Positions 34,088-43,269 of a stretch of DNA of 64,000 nt are shown here, piece after piece (position 1 is the first letter of the stretch; the number at the start of each line of letters is the position of its first letter). Source of the stretch: Indioceanicola sp046045995 (GTDB taxonomy: Bacteria > Pseudomonadota > Alphaproteobacteria > Azospirillales > Azospirillaceae); the NCBI GenBank assembly GCA_046045995.1, contig JBJOKR010000001.1, forward strand, positions 17,580 through 81,579. Direction: 5' to 3'. The translations under genes were made by a program, and so were the position numbers. Below the pieces are notes generated by a model. That model was given only the letters and a program-made list of their open reading frames with translations, ran no database searches and had not been told where the DNA came from.

Positions 34088-35542
34088 TCACCGCTCCGAC
34101 AGGGTCTTGACAAGCTTGATCCGCGCCTCCTGCCCGGCCAGTTCCGGACAGAAAAGCTGGATGTTGCCGCCCTGGTCGATCAACTTCCAATAGGCATCGT
34201 CCTGATCCACCTCGAAATAGGTATAGCGGTTGGACCGCTGCGGAAGCTGCTCCGGTGGATAGGGGCAGAAGCGCAGTTCCAGGCCCCGCAGACGGCGGTC
34301 GATCAGATCCTGCATCTCGTTGCGCGGACCGATCTTCCGGTCGGACAGGCGCTGACGAACGGCCTCCGTGCCAAGTGTGCTTTCGACGACCAGGAAGAAC
34401 TTCGGAAGGCGCCCGCCCAGGAAGTCGTGGTCGATATCCGCGCCCCAGGTGGATTGGCCGTCGAAGGCCAGTTCGATGGCCATGCCGGGCCCCAGCGACA
34501 ACTTGTCCAGCAGCATGTCCAGCCGGGCGATCGCCCGGACCATGCGGGGCCCGATGTCATCCTGGTCATAAGGCTGTATCGGTTCCCTCTCCTGACTGCC
34601 GTCACCGGCGGGAACATGCCCAAGATAGCTGACATCGGCGGAGAAGGCGGAGAGGTCGGCAACCGCTTGGCGGAGGATGAAGTAGACATCCGCCGGATGC
34701 ACCTGCCGCCGCTCCACCATCTGCTTCAGCGCGGAGGCATGGCGGTGCAGGGCCCCCAGAACCAGGAACAGGGTGACATCCTGGGCCGTTCCGACTTCCA
34801 TCGCCAGGCCGCGGTCGCGCTTCATGCCTGTGAAGCGTCCGATATGGTCCAGCAACACATCCGTGGCTGATTCCAGCCTTTTCAGCAACGGCGGTACGGC
34901 CGCCACGGTGAGGCAGGGCGGCACATAGGCTTCATCCAGGATGAAGCGATCCCCGTCCGGCTTCAGCCGGGCCAGTTGCAGCACCTCATACCCGCCCCGC
35001 AATTCGTTCAGCCGCCGGGGCCCCTCCCCCCCCTCCGGCACGACGGCGATCTGGCAGAAATGCATAAGGGTCGCGATCCCGGCACTGCCGGTGCGGTCCG
35101 GATCGAAGCGGTCGGCGATCTGCCGCTCATCCTCCACATACCGCCTGTCGACAATTTCCCCGCCGGCGAGCTGTTCCGGTGTCGCGATCGGGTTCGCGCC
35201 GGCTCGCTCCCGGGCAAGCAGGAGATATGCCCCGGCCGGGCCGACAGCCGGGGACAGCGTGAAGCCCGCCGTTCGTATGACGGCGTTGCATCCCGCCTCC
35301 GCCGCCGTGCCGCCGCGAAGGAAGGTTCCATCCCGGGTGACCGCGGTCAGGCGCATCACGTCGATCCGGCTTTGGGGCACACCGTCCCGCTGGATAGCCA
35401 GATCAAGGACACCCCAGCCGAAGGGCTGCCCCGCCTGCCAGACGGCGGCCACGGCACTGTCCAGCAGCCGGTCCTGCTCCTGGAAGTGCTGCGGCGTGAG
35501 GAACAGGCCCTGGGACCAAAGGATGCGGCTGTTCAGGTACAT
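34088..35542 (-). CDS. tssK: T6SS baseplate-membrane connector TssK
   Basis: A 484-residue TssK (VCA0114/ImpJ) trimer subunit that links the baseplate to the inner-membrane complex. The diagnostic N-terminus is present (ILWSQGLFLTPQHFQEQDRLLD), as are VPPCLTVAAVPPLLKRLE, the ALHRHASALKQMVERRQVHPADVYFILRQ helix and the C-terminal YFEVDQDDAYWKLIDQGGNI. It is slightly longer than the usual ~445 residues. It sits between the OmpA-domain gene and the toxin gene in the - unit. Confidence 0.96.
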   Translation of the reverse strand: MYLNSRILWSQGLFLTPQHFQEQDRLLDSAVAAVWQAGQPFGWGVLDLAIQRDGVPQSRIDVMRLTAVTRDGTFLRGGTAAEAGCNAVIRTAGFTLSPAVGPAGAYLLLARERAGANPIATPEQLAGGEIVDRRYVEDERQIADRFDPDRTGSAGIATLMHFCQIAVVPEGGEGPRRLNELRGGYEVLQLARLKPDGDRFILDEAYVPPCLTVAAVPPLLKRLESATDVLLDHIGRFTGMKRDRGLAMEVGTAQDVTLFLVLGALHRHASALKQMVERRQVHPADVYFILRQAVADLSAFSADVSYLGHVPAGDGSQEREPIQPYDQDDIGPRMVRAIARLDMLLDKLSLGPGMAIELAFDGQSTWGADIDHDFLGGRLPKFFLVVESTLGTEAVRQRLSDRKIGPRNEMQDLIDRRLRGLELRFCPYPPEQLPQRSNRYTYFEVDQDDAYWKLIDQGGNIQLFCPELAGQEARIKLVKTLSER

Positions 35543-35583
35543 GGGCGATATCCATGGTCGGAGGGGCGAAGGGGCGCGGTGCG

Positions 35584-36144
35584 TCAGTCGATCCGGATGA
35601 TTTCGACCCGCCGGTTGACACCGGCGTCCGGCTGTGACGGATCAGCCAGTTGGCTTTCCCCCATGCCTTGCGTTTCCAGGCGCGTGGGATCAATGCTGAA
35701 CCGGTTGACGAGATAGCCGGCCACCGTGGTCGCCCGGTCCAGGGAGAGCTTCAGATTGAAGGCATCCTCCCCGACCGAATCGGTATGACCGATGATCCTG
35801 ATCCGGGCAGTCTTCAATTGCTCTGACTTGAGGCTGTGACCCAGTTCGTCGGCGATTGTTTCGCCCTGGGGGGTGAGCGTAGCGCTGCCCCGATCAAAGG
35901 TGATCTTTTCGGTCGAAATGCTGGGAGCGGCGATCGCCGCTCCTGCCATGGGCACAACCCGGGTCTTGATGCCGCGGGTCTTCGGCTCTGTCTGTCCTTC
36001 CGCCGGCGCCGGCTTTGTCAGGGCGCGGATGAAGTCATCCCGCGACTGGGCGGCCGCTCCCGTCGACCCCAGGGATAAGGCGACCATGAGAAAAAGCGCC
36101 GAAAAGAAAGCGCTGTGGCGGCAGGCTCCCGGATGCATCGTCAT
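35584..36144 (-). CDS. Exported OmpA-domain peptidoglycan-binding protein
   Basis: A 186-residue protein with a signal peptide (HSAFFSALFLMVALSLGSTGAAAQ) and a C-terminal OmpA/MotB-type domain: ITFDRGSATLTPQGE, RIRIIGHTDSVGEDAFNLKLSLDRA and QPDAGVNRRVEIIRI. It should be periplasmic and bind peptidoglycan; no lipobox is seen. An AAGGGGAG site gives best spacing to the ATG at 36144; ATG 36150 is also possible. In many T6SSs a peptidoglycan-binding domain is fused to TssL (TagL-like); here it is a separate gene directly after tssL, so it probably anchors that complex to the wall. Confidence 0.85.
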   Translation of the reverse strand: MTMHPGACRHSAFFSALFLMVALSLGSTGAAAQSRDDFIRALTKPAPAEGQTEPKTRGIKTRVVPMAGAAIAAPSISTEKITFDRGSATLTPQGETIADELGHSLKSEQLKTARIRIIGHTDSVGEDAFNLKLSLDRATTVAGYLVNRFSIDPTRLETQGMGESQLADPSQPDAGVNRRVEIIRID

Positions 36145-36173
36145 AGCCATTCTCCCCTTTCGAGCGATCGGCA

Positions 36174-37592
36174 TCACCGGCCGCCGCCGGTCAAGCCGCC
36201 GGCTTGGGCATCGACAACGGTGATCTCCAGATGATTGCTGCGGACAGCAGTCGGATTGCTGCTGTTACCGGGCGCCGCCAGTCCCTCGCGCAGGCGCTGC
36301 AAGGTATCTGCGATACCGATCGGGGTGAATCGGCTGTCGAACAGGGGCGCAGGGCTGGCGATGGCAACGATCATGCCCGGCCCGGGAGGACCGACGACCT
36401 GCCAGCCATGGACCTTGTCCGTGATCTCCTCCACCGGCCGCCCGATGCGGATCGTCTGACCCCGCTGCAGACGGTCATCGGGATGGATCGCCGACGGCAA
36501 CAGCGGCACGATGTAGCTGGGATGGACGTACAGGACCGTCAGGGTGCCGCCGAACGCCTCCGTCATGCGGATATCCATGTACAGGGCGTCACCAATGGGG
36601 TAGCGCCCGTTCGGGCTGCTGAGCGAGATCGCGGGCGCCACCTCGGTCGATGTCGACGCCTCCAGAATATCGATCACATCGCAGAAGGGACGGACCATCT
36701 GCCGCACCCCCTGCTGGTCAACGGAAGCGATCCCCTCGGCCCGGATGGCGTCGATGCGCGCCCTCAGTTCCGCGTCATCGGCATAGCGACCGGAAAGGGC
36801 GACACCGGCCCCATCGGCCGTGGCTGCCACGCTGAGCCGCGAGCAGGGCAGGCCGGCAAGGATCCGTTCGGCGACTGCGACAGGGGAGACCGTCACCTCA
36901 GGTTTCGGCACCGGGGTCGGCGCCAACATCCAAGCCGCCACCCCGCCCGCGACCAGAAGGACTGCTGCCGCAATCCCCCCCAGGATCTTCCATGGAAATT
37001 CCTTCGGAACCTGGACAGGGGGAGCCGCCGGAACCGTGTAGGGCTGCGGGGTCAGCTTCTCCCCCCCGTCCTTGCCGTCAAGCAGACGCTTCAGGGGCAG
37101 TGGTTCGGGGGACAAGCGCCGGGCGAGAGCGTCGGCGTGGTTCACGGCCTTGCGCCGATTCTCCAGTGCCAGGTTGCGGGGCATGTTCTCATGAAGGCGG
37201 CCGCGGAAACCGAGGCCCATGATCATCAGGCACAGTTCGCGCAGTTCGGTGTCGCGCTCACTCAGGCGTTCCAGGCGGTCGAAGAAATGATCCCCCGCGA
37301 TGCGGGTCTTATACAGACGGTACTGGAGCGGTTCGTTCCCGCACCACCATTCCGGGAAGCGGGGGAACATATCATCAATGAAGGCCACGACGGCATAGGC
37401 CGCCTGCTCGAGATCGGAGTCACTGCGTCCCGCCGCCTTCCCCTCCGAAATGGCGTCGCGGATCAAGGCCGTCATCTCCTCAATCACAGAATCCGCCGAG
37501 GGTACCGGTTGACGTGCCGCGAGATCGGTCAGTATGGACAGTCCACGCAGAAGCGCCGGCGTGAACAGATGGATGAGACGCTGTTCTTTCAT
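36174..37592 (-). CDS. tssL: T6SS inner-membrane protein TssL with periplasmic DUF4384-like extension
   Basis: Residues ~1-190 are the DotU/IcmH-like cytoplasmic domain of TssL (LIRDAISEGKAAGRSDSDLEQAAYAVVAFIDDMF; FPEWWCGNEPLQYRLYKTRIAGDHFFDRL). One transmembrane helix lies at ~203-226. The remaining ~245 residues are periplasmic: a small domain with paired cysteines, then from ~320 a DUF4384-like domain (NGRYPIGDALYMDIRM; LTVLYVHPSYIVPLLPS; GMIVAIASPAPLFDS). TssL normally ends after the helix or has an OmpA domain, so this extension is unusual. The caspase-like protein at 44232-45974 has a similar terminal domain. The 37-base gap to the TssM-like gene suggests one operon. Confidence 0.88.
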   Translation of the reverse strand: MKEQRLIHLFTPALLRGLSILTDLAARQPVPSADSVIEEMTALIRDAISEGKAAGRSDSDLEQAAYAVVAFIDDMFPRFPEWWCGNEPLQYRLYKTRIAGDHFFDRLERLSERDTELRELCLMIMGLGFRGRLHENMPRNLALENRRKAVNHADALARRLSPEPLPLKRLLDGKDGGEKLTPQPYTVPAAPPVQVPKEFPWKILGGIAAAVLLVAGGVAAWMLAPTPVPKPEVTVSPVAVAERILAGLPCSRLSVAATADGAGVALSGRYADDAELRARIDAIRAEGIASVDQQGVRQMVRPFCDVIDILEASTSTEVAPAISLSSPNGRYPIGDALYMDIRMTEAFGGTLTVLYVHPSYIVPLLPSAIHPDDRLQRGQTIRIGRPVEEITDKVHGWQVVGPPGPGMIVAIASPAPLFDSRFTPIGIADTLQRLREGLAAPGNSSNPTAVRSNHLEITVVDAQAGGLTGGGR

Positions 37593-37629
37593 CGGGCGGT
37601 CGGAGCCTTGTCGTTGGACATGGGTCGCA

Positions 37630-38652
37630 TCATGGCTGCACCAACCCAGCGTCCTGGGGCAGGAAGCGGTCGAAGATGTCGCGCGTCAGCCGGGGGCCGC
37701 CCACGGCTTCGGGGGCTGCGAAGAACAGGCTGCGCCAATGGATCCGATGCCCATAGGCATCGCTGCCCAGCAGACGCTCGGCAACGGGGAGCAGATGGGG
37801 AACCAATGCCCGCAGCGATTCCGGGAAAGCGAAGACACCCGCCCGATCAAGATCGGCCTCCAGGTCGGCCAGCATTCCGAGCCGGATCTGTTCCAATCGG
37901 ACCAGGATCTGGTCCAGGAAGCCCCCCAGCACCGGTTCCGCATGGTCGATCTGCACTGGGGTCGCCGCCACATGCCCGATGACCTGCCCCCCGACAGCCG
38001 AAAGCGGCGCCATGAAGCCACCGAAACCGGGAAGTCCCGCCAACCCTGTCACAATCAGGTGCACCGGGAAGTCGGCACGCAGGGAGCGGTAGCATTCGTT
38101 GATGACCGCGCGCATGCGTTGGGCCTGGATCTGGACCGTTCCGGACATGAGGTCGGACACCGACAGCGTCACGACTATGCCGTTGAGGGGCAAGCGGGGA
38201 CGGAGCTTCACCAACTGCCCCAACGCGGTCTCCAGCCCCACCCAACCTTCCCGATCCTCGTCCTTCAGGCGGACCAGACCCGGACCCGGCGCGATCGCCG
38301 CGATCTTCTGCATCGGCCACCAAGCCCAACTCCGCGGGTCGGGATCGGGACGGGGGACCGTGTCGTGCTCCCCCAGTCCTGACTCGAGCAGATCACGCAC
38401 GGTGGCCTCCTGACCCAGCACCAGATACCAGGGTCGGGAATACAGGGCCTCGTGCCGGGATAGCCCCGGAACCGATGTCAGCTTGGTCAGCGCCCCTTCC
38501 GAGGAGGCGCGGAGCCGATCCGCCAGGGACGCACCCGCCGGTGCATCGCGGATGGCGGAGGGAACGGCGGTGGCCCGGATAATGGTCGAGCGGTTGGGCC
38601 GTACGTCCCGGTCCGCTTCTGTCGTATCTGCCTCGTCCTGGATCATGTCCAT
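37630..38652 (-). CDS. Very short TssM/IcmF-like protein lacking membrane and periplasmic parts
   Basis: A 340-residue protein matching only the cytoplasmic GTPase-like part of TssM. RPWYLVLGQEATVRDLLESG (about residues 73-92) aligns with the TssM P-loop region but lacks the GKT/S of a Walker A motif. RPRLPLNGIVVTLSVSDLM, VHLIVTGLAGLPGFGGF and a final FLPQDAG also fit IcmF-type proteins. There are no N-terminal transmembrane helices and no ~700-residue periplasmic domain; ordinary TssM is ~1100-1200 residues. The frame is intact and followed normally by tssL, so this looks like a reduced protein, not a fresh pseudogene. Start ATG 38652 (or 38646) is used because the upstream TTG has no ribosome site. 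Confidence 0.75.
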   Translation of the reverse strand: MDMIQDEADTTEADRDVRPNRSTIIRATAVPSAIRDAPAGASLADRLRASSEGALTKLTSVPGLSRHEALYSRPWYLVLGQEATVRDLLESGLGEHDTVPRPDPDPRSWAWWPMQKIAAIAPGPGLVRLKDEDREGWVGLETALGQLVKLRPRLPLNGIVVTLSVSDLMSGTVQIQAQRMRAVINECYRSLRADFPVHLIVTGLAGLPGFGGFMAPLSAVGGQVIGHVAATPVQIDHAEPVLGGFLDQILVRLEQIRLGMLADLEADLDRAGVFAFPESLRALVPHLLPVAERLLGSDAYGHRIHWRSLFFAAPEAVGGPRLTRDIFDRFLPQDAGLVQP

Positions 38653-38689
38653 CCGCCGTCGTGTCGCTGCAACCAAGGGAACCAGGGCA

Positions 38690-40228
38690 TCAGCGGGCGT
38701 TCTTCGCGTCCAGCTGGCCGGAGAGCGACAGGGAGATGTCCGCTCCCTTGAACTTCAGATGCGGCTGGATCTGCACGTCGAAGCGATAGAAGCCGGGCTT
38801 CCCTTCCATCTCGACCACGGTCACCTTGGCGTCCTTCAGCGGACGTTCACGCAGCAGCTTCTCGTCGGTCGTGCTGCTTTTGATGACGAAGCCGCGGACC
38901 CAGGTCTGGACGAAATCCTCCAGCTTGGTCCGGTCGGCATGGCTGCCGATGTACTGGCGCATCATCAGCTTCAGGTAATGGGAGATCCGAGTGATGATGA
39001 AGGTGTAGGGAAGGTGCGCGGCCAAAGCATGGTTGGTCTTGCGGTCGATCGCATCCGCATCCTGTCCGTAATCCCCCGGCTTATGCACCGACTGACCGGA
39101 GAAGAACGTCGCGGTATCGCTTTCGCGGCGCATGACCAGGCCCATGAAGCCCAGCTCGGCCAGCGTGTATTCCTGGTTGTCATTCAAATAGATCTCAGTG
39201 GGGCACATGTACTCATCGATTCCGTCCGCGTTCAGATAGCGGTGGATCGGCAGATGCTCGACCGACCCGCCGGAGGTCGGGCCGACGATTTCCGTGCACC
39301 ACCGGGTCCGGACGAAGCTGCGTGACAGGCAGGCACCGACGGCGAAGGCGGAGTTGCCCCACAGGTAGCCCTTGGTGTCCACTCCCGCTGCTTCGGTATA
39401 GTCGAACAGCTTGGAACGCTTGTTCTCCGGACCATAGGGCGCCCGCAGAAGGAAGCGCGGAAGGGTCAGCCCAACGTAGCGGGAATTCGGATGCTCGCGG
39501 AAAGCATTCCAGGCGGCGAACCGGTTCCGATCCTCACCCAGCTTCGCCATGATGTTCTCGGCGTGGTTCGGCAGTTCCGCCATGTCCTTCAGACCAAGGA
39601 GCTTCGGGGCTGCCGCTGCGATCATCGGGGCGTGGGATGCACTGGCGACCGCTGCAAGGCCACGCAGCAGCCGCATATCGGAATTTGTCGGCTCGAACGC
39701 GTAATTGGCGACGATGGCGCCATAAGGCTTGCCGCCGTCCGTTCCCATGGCCGCCGAATAGACATGGTGCAGGAAACCAGACTTCTCCGGCCCCTGGTCC
39801 TGGAGATCGAAATCGAGATCGCTTTTGGAGGCGTTGAGGACGCTGACCTCGACATTCTTGTCCAGCGGCGCCCGGTCCACCAGGTACTTCAGCGAGCGCC
39901 AGGCTCCTTCCATCTCCTGGAACTTCTCATGATGCATGACCTGGTCGAGCTGGCGGCTGATTTCCTCGTCAAGCTGCCGGATGGCCGCGTCGATCAGACT
40001 TGTATTGACCCGGTCCTCCCCCAGGACAAAGGTATTGTCCGCGATCTGGCGCAGGGCCTGGGCAATGACGGCCTTGATGCCGGTCTCGACGCTCCGGCGG
40101 TGCTCAGATTGGCCCGGCTGACCATCGCCGGTCTGCTCGATCACCTGATCCAGCAGGGAGGACAGGTCGATAGCCGCTACATCGGGGGCCGGGGCGGGAG
40201 AGGCGTCGGTATTGGGCAGTTCGGTCAT
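38690..40228 (-). CDS. tssC: T6SS sheath large subunit TssC (VipB)
   Basis: Canonical 512-residue sheath subunit. Signs are LDEEISRQLDQVMHHEKFQEMEGAWRSL (in pieces), SGFLHHVYSAAMGTDGGKPYG, HAPMIAAAAPKLLGL, SRYVGLTLPRFLLRAPYGP, and the C-terminal KPGFYRFDVQIQPHLKFKG. With TssB it forms the contractile sheath around the Hcp tube. It follows tssB by 52 bases. It is clearly distinct in sequence from the fused sheath protein at 22587-24794. Confidence 0.97.
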   Translation of the reverse strand: MTELPNTDASPAPAPDVAAIDLSSLLDQVIEQTGDGQPGQSEHRRSVETGIKAVIAQALRQIADNTFVLGEDRVNTSLIDAAIRQLDEEISRQLDQVMHHEKFQEMEGAWRSLKYLVDRAPLDKNVEVSVLNASKSDLDFDLQDQGPEKSGFLHHVYSAAMGTDGGKPYGAIVANYAFEPTNSDMRLLRGLAAVASASHAPMIAAAAPKLLGLKDMAELPNHAENIMAKLGEDRNRFAAWNAFREHPNSRYVGLTLPRFLLRAPYGPENKRSKLFDYTEAAGVDTKGYLWGNSAFAVGACLSRSFVRTRWCTEIVGPTSGGSVEHLPIHRYLNADGIDEYMCPTEIYLNDNQEYTLAELGFMGLVMRRESDTATFFSGQSVHKPGDYGQDADAIDRKTNHALAAHLPYTFIITRISHYLKLMMRQYIGSHADRTKLEDFVQTWVRGFVIKSSTTDEKLLRERPLKDAKVTVVEMEGKPGFYRFDVQIQPHLKFKGADISLSLSGQLDAKNAR

Positions 40229-40280
40229 GGTCGTCTCCTGCGTCGGGCGCTAGGGGCGTTATCTGCGGGTAAGGCGGGGG

Positions 40281-40778
40281 TCAGTCCTTGGCGACGATGC
40301 CGAGTTCACGCATCAGCGCGCTCCGCTTCTCCGTATCGTCGATGATCGCCTGCAGTTCCCGGCGGAACCCGGCCTTGGTTCCCATGGGTCCCTTCAGGGA
40401 CACCAGGGCGTCACGCAGCTTCAGAGCCTCATCCAGGGCTGGAATCTGACGCCGCATCTGCTCGATGACCTGGTCGGGCTCGAAATCGGCGAGGCTGCGG
40501 GCCTTCACCGTGACATTTGCTTCCCCTTTGCCGCCACCGATCGTCATCGGAACGTTCAGGTTCATTTCGACCCGGTGGGCCGCCATGACGGTATCGAAAT
40601 TGGCGCGGCTGACCGACTGCATCTTGCGGTCGGCGATGGTGGTGTCGTCGTCACGGCCCGCGAAATCGCCGATCACGGCAAGTCGCAGGGGCAGCTCCGG
40701 CATCTGCCGGGATGCACCGTCCAGCGTATAGCTGATGTTGATGCGCCCGTTGGGGGCTGTCTGCGGCGTCATGTCCAT
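40281..40778 (-). CDS. tssB: T6SS sheath small subunit TssB (VipA)
   Basis: Canonical 165-residue TssB. It contains GRINISYTLDG, LPLRLAVIGDFAGRDDD, ANFDTVMAAHRVEMNLNVP, the LADFEPDQVIEQ motif and the RRELQAIIDDTEKRSALMREL C-terminus. TssB residues contact the ClpV N-domain so that contracted sheaths can be recycled; ClpV is encoded at 45971-48610. It lies between tssA and tssC in the - unit. Confidence 0.97.
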   Translation of the reverse strand: MDMTPQTAPNGRINISYTLDGASRQMPELPLRLAVIGDFAGRDDDTTIADRKMQSVSRANFDTVMAAHRVEMNLNVPMTIGGGKGEANVTVKARSLADFEPDQVIEQMRRQIPALDEALKLRDALVSLKGPMGTKAGFRRELQAIIDDTEKRSALMRELGIVAKD

Positions 40779-40826
40779 GGTGGGGTTGCTCCAGGCTCGA
40801 TCGGGGTCGCGGAGGGAAGAAAAAGG

Positions 40827-43169
40827 TCAGTTGGTACGTGACAGGTCGACGGGCGCTTTCAGGGTCGCGCCAGGGTCAAGACCGGACAGGCGGCGGTGGT
40901 AGTCGATAGCTCGCTGCTGGCGGGCCAGGGTCAGCAGGTTCGGATAGCTGTGATCGCCCCATTCCGCGGCACGCTTGGCCGCAGCGGCCAGATCGGCCCT
41001 GGCCCGGTCGTACAGGGACAGAACCTGCTGAATGGCCGTGGCGGTCAGCTCCGGTTCCCAATCATCCAAACCGCGCCGATCCAGCTCATCCAGCAGCGAC
41101 TCCAGCACGCCTACCGCCAGATCGATCAAGCCCGCTCCAACGGCGACCGCGGCAAGATCCATCCGGGCCCGAAGACGATCGCGCCCGCCCCGCGCCGCCT
41201 GGGCTGCATGGTGCAGCAGGGCCAAAGCCCCTTCCCGGTCATCCTGGGCAAGGGCGGCCCGCGCCGCATCCAGGGCTGGGTTGACATAGCCACCATCCCC
41301 GCCGCCGGTCAGTTCGGTTGCGATCCAGCGTCGCGCCTCCGGTCCGGCCACCGGGCCGCCGTCGGCGAATTCCGCTGTCGGCAGGTGGGGGAAGCGGCGG
41401 ACCAGGGTCATGGTCGCCCCGTCGACCATCGCCTTGGCCTGGGCGAATTCCGCCCCCAGGCGACCCAGGATGCCAGCCACCGCATGGTGATGATCCAGCC
41501 AGAACGGAACGGACACCATCTCTCGTTCACATTGCAGCAGCAGCTGCAGGGTGTTCGCGGGACTGCGCTTGTCATAGTCATCGACGAGCACCCGAAGCGC
41601 GGATCGATGCTCCGCCGACGGGGTAACGGGCGCCAGCAGCCGCGAGGATCCGTCCAGCTGCGGCATCTGCGGGAAGGTCAACATGCCGGCCACACGGAAC
41701 AAGGCGAAGGCATGGGCATCGACACCCTCCTTCTGAACCAGCGTCTCGTTGATGAACCCGATCAACATCGTCTTCAAAGCCGACAGGCTGCCAGGCCGGG
41801 CCAAGGTGGCGGCCTTGCCCGTGGGCTGGCTCTCGGCCGTCGGCCCTACGCCCGCCTGCGATACCGGCTCCGCCGCCATGCGCGTCGTCTGGATCCCTAC
41901 GTGGGTGGGCGGCCGATCCTCAGGCAGGGGAACCCGCGACAAGGCTTCCCGCAGCAGCGCCGACAGCCGTTCCAGTGCCGCTGCCAGGCTGAGCAGGCGC
42001 CGCGACCGGACCGTTGGGTCCGATCCCTTGATCACCTTGGCCGCCGTCTCCAGGTTCTCCCCGATCCGCCGGACCGTCAGGATCGCCTGACCAGCTGACA
42101 GGAGCTTGGGCTGGGTCAGACGGCGTAGGGCCAGCTCGCTTGCATCGATCATACGGCCGACCGGATAGGTGCGGTCGTCCAGAGCAGCCGGGTAAACCTG
42201 CCCCCAGTGATGCACGCACAGCTTTCGGTACAGGTCGGATGCCGCTAGAAATTGCGGAAGGTCGACACAAGCTGCAGCCATAAGACCAACCCCGGCGACC
42301 CGCAGATCACGGGATTTGGTCAGGACCACCTCCTGCGCGCGGTGGGCGATGCCGGACCAGTCCGGTGGGTTCTGATCAAGTTCACTCATCCCGTCGATAA
42401 GGGCGGTCGTCTGCCCCCACCAGGAAAGGTCGTCATCCTCGGCATCCGCCGGGAGATCCAGGTCCAGGCCGGCGAACCCACCGGACAGGGGGGGAAGAGG
42501 TCCATCCGCATCCGCCGGCTTGTCGGCAGCAAGCCCGTGCGCATTCCCCGGCGCGGGTTCGGGGGCTGGGGCCGGGGGCGGTGCCGGCCCCACGTCCGGC
42601 TCGGGAACAGCGGGCAGGTCGGGGAGCAACGACCTGATTTGTGCCATGAGCCGGGCGATGTGTTCCGGCAGGGTGCGCCCACCCGCCTGTTCGAGGATCC
42701 GGCGAACCGCATCAAGGTCCACAAGGGCCTGCGCAAGGCGGCGAGCCGCTTCTTCATCCTGCTTCTGCGACTTCCAGCGATGGGCAAGGAAATCCGGGAC
42801 CAGGTCCCGGACCGTCGCCCAGTGCTGACCCCGTCTGCGATCCTCGACGGGAAGCAACTCAACCTTATCCGCGGTGCAAAGGCCGTTCAGTATGGCGACT
42901 CCCAGCAGGAACCCGCTGACCCCCTCCGCTGCCGTCAGGGCGACCAAAAGCCGCCCGCAGGTGGGAAGGTGCTTGGCCTCCCGGCTCAACAGGTCTATGG
43001 CCGCCGACGCCACGGCAAACCAATCCTCCGCCCGCATGGATTGGGCCGCGATCTCCCACACGTCATCCAGCGCCAGCAGTGCCGCATCCAGGCGGTCTCC
43101 CTGACCGGGATCGGCTGAACCAGGGGATACGGGGGCGAGCGCCAAGGACAGACGGGAATCGATCGGCAT
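40827..43169 (-). CDS. tssA: T6SS cap/assembly protein TssA, long form with two ImpA_N-like regions
   Basis: A 780-residue TssA-family protein that should organise baseplate assembly or sheath extension. A complete ImpA_N-like region is seen at about residues 250-360 (PDWSGIAHRAQEVVLTKSRDL, VHHWGQVYPAALDDRTYPVGR). A weaker similar region occurs near residues 45-130 (DWFAVASAAIDLLSREAKHL, VELLPVEDRRRGQHWATVRD), suggesting an internal duplication. The C-terminal part (PFWLDHHHAVAGILGRLG; LDAARAALAQDDREGALALL; DWEPELTATAIQQVLSLYDRAR) is the long TssA/VasL-like end. It is preceded by hcp copy 2 and followed by tssB. Confidence 0.85.
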   Translation of the reverse strand: MPIDSRLSLALAPVSPGSADPGQGDRLDAALLALDDVWEIAAQSMRAEDWFAVASAAIDLLSREAKHLPTCGRLLVALTAAEGVSGFLLGVAILNGLCTADKVELLPVEDRRRGQHWATVRDLVPDFLAHRWKSQKQDEEAARRLAQALVDLDAVRRILEQAGGRTLPEHIARLMAQIRSLLPDLPAVPEPDVGPAPPPAPAPEPAPGNAHGLAADKPADADGPLPPLSGGFAGLDLDLPADAEDDDLSWWGQTTALIDGMSELDQNPPDWSGIAHRAQEVVLTKSRDLRVAGVGLMAAACVDLPQFLAASDLYRKLCVHHWGQVYPAALDDRTYPVGRMIDASELALRRLTQPKLLSAGQAILTVRRIGENLETAAKVIKGSDPTVRSRRLLSLAAALERLSALLREALSRVPLPEDRPPTHVGIQTTRMAAEPVSQAGVGPTAESQPTGKAATLARPGSLSALKTMLIGFINETLVQKEGVDAHAFALFRVAGMLTFPQMPQLDGSSRLLAPVTPSAEHRSALRVLVDDYDKRSPANTLQLLLQCEREMVSVPFWLDHHHAVAGILGRLGAEFAQAKAMVDGATMTLVRRFPHLPTAEFADGGPVAGPEARRWIATELTGGGDGGYVNPALDAARAALAQDDREGALALLHHAAQAARGGRDRLRARMDLAAVAVGAGLIDLAVGVLESLLDELDRRGLDDWEPELTATAIQQVLSLYDRARADLAAAAKRAAEWGDHSYPNLLTLARQQRAIDYHRRLSGLDPGATLKAPVDLSRTN

Positions 43170-43269
43170 CGGTCAGGACCAGGATGGGCGGGACGATAAC
43201 GGGATCGGTGGTGTACCGACGGGGCAGCCACCCATGGACCGGTGCCGCCCCATCAGGATCCGTCAGGGA

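Noticed and set aside
37630..38652. Short TssM-like gene as a simple sequencing-error truncation
   Set aside because: The flanking tssC and tssL are intact and spaced normally, and no additional TssM motifs appear in other frames nearby, so the reduction seems real within this window.
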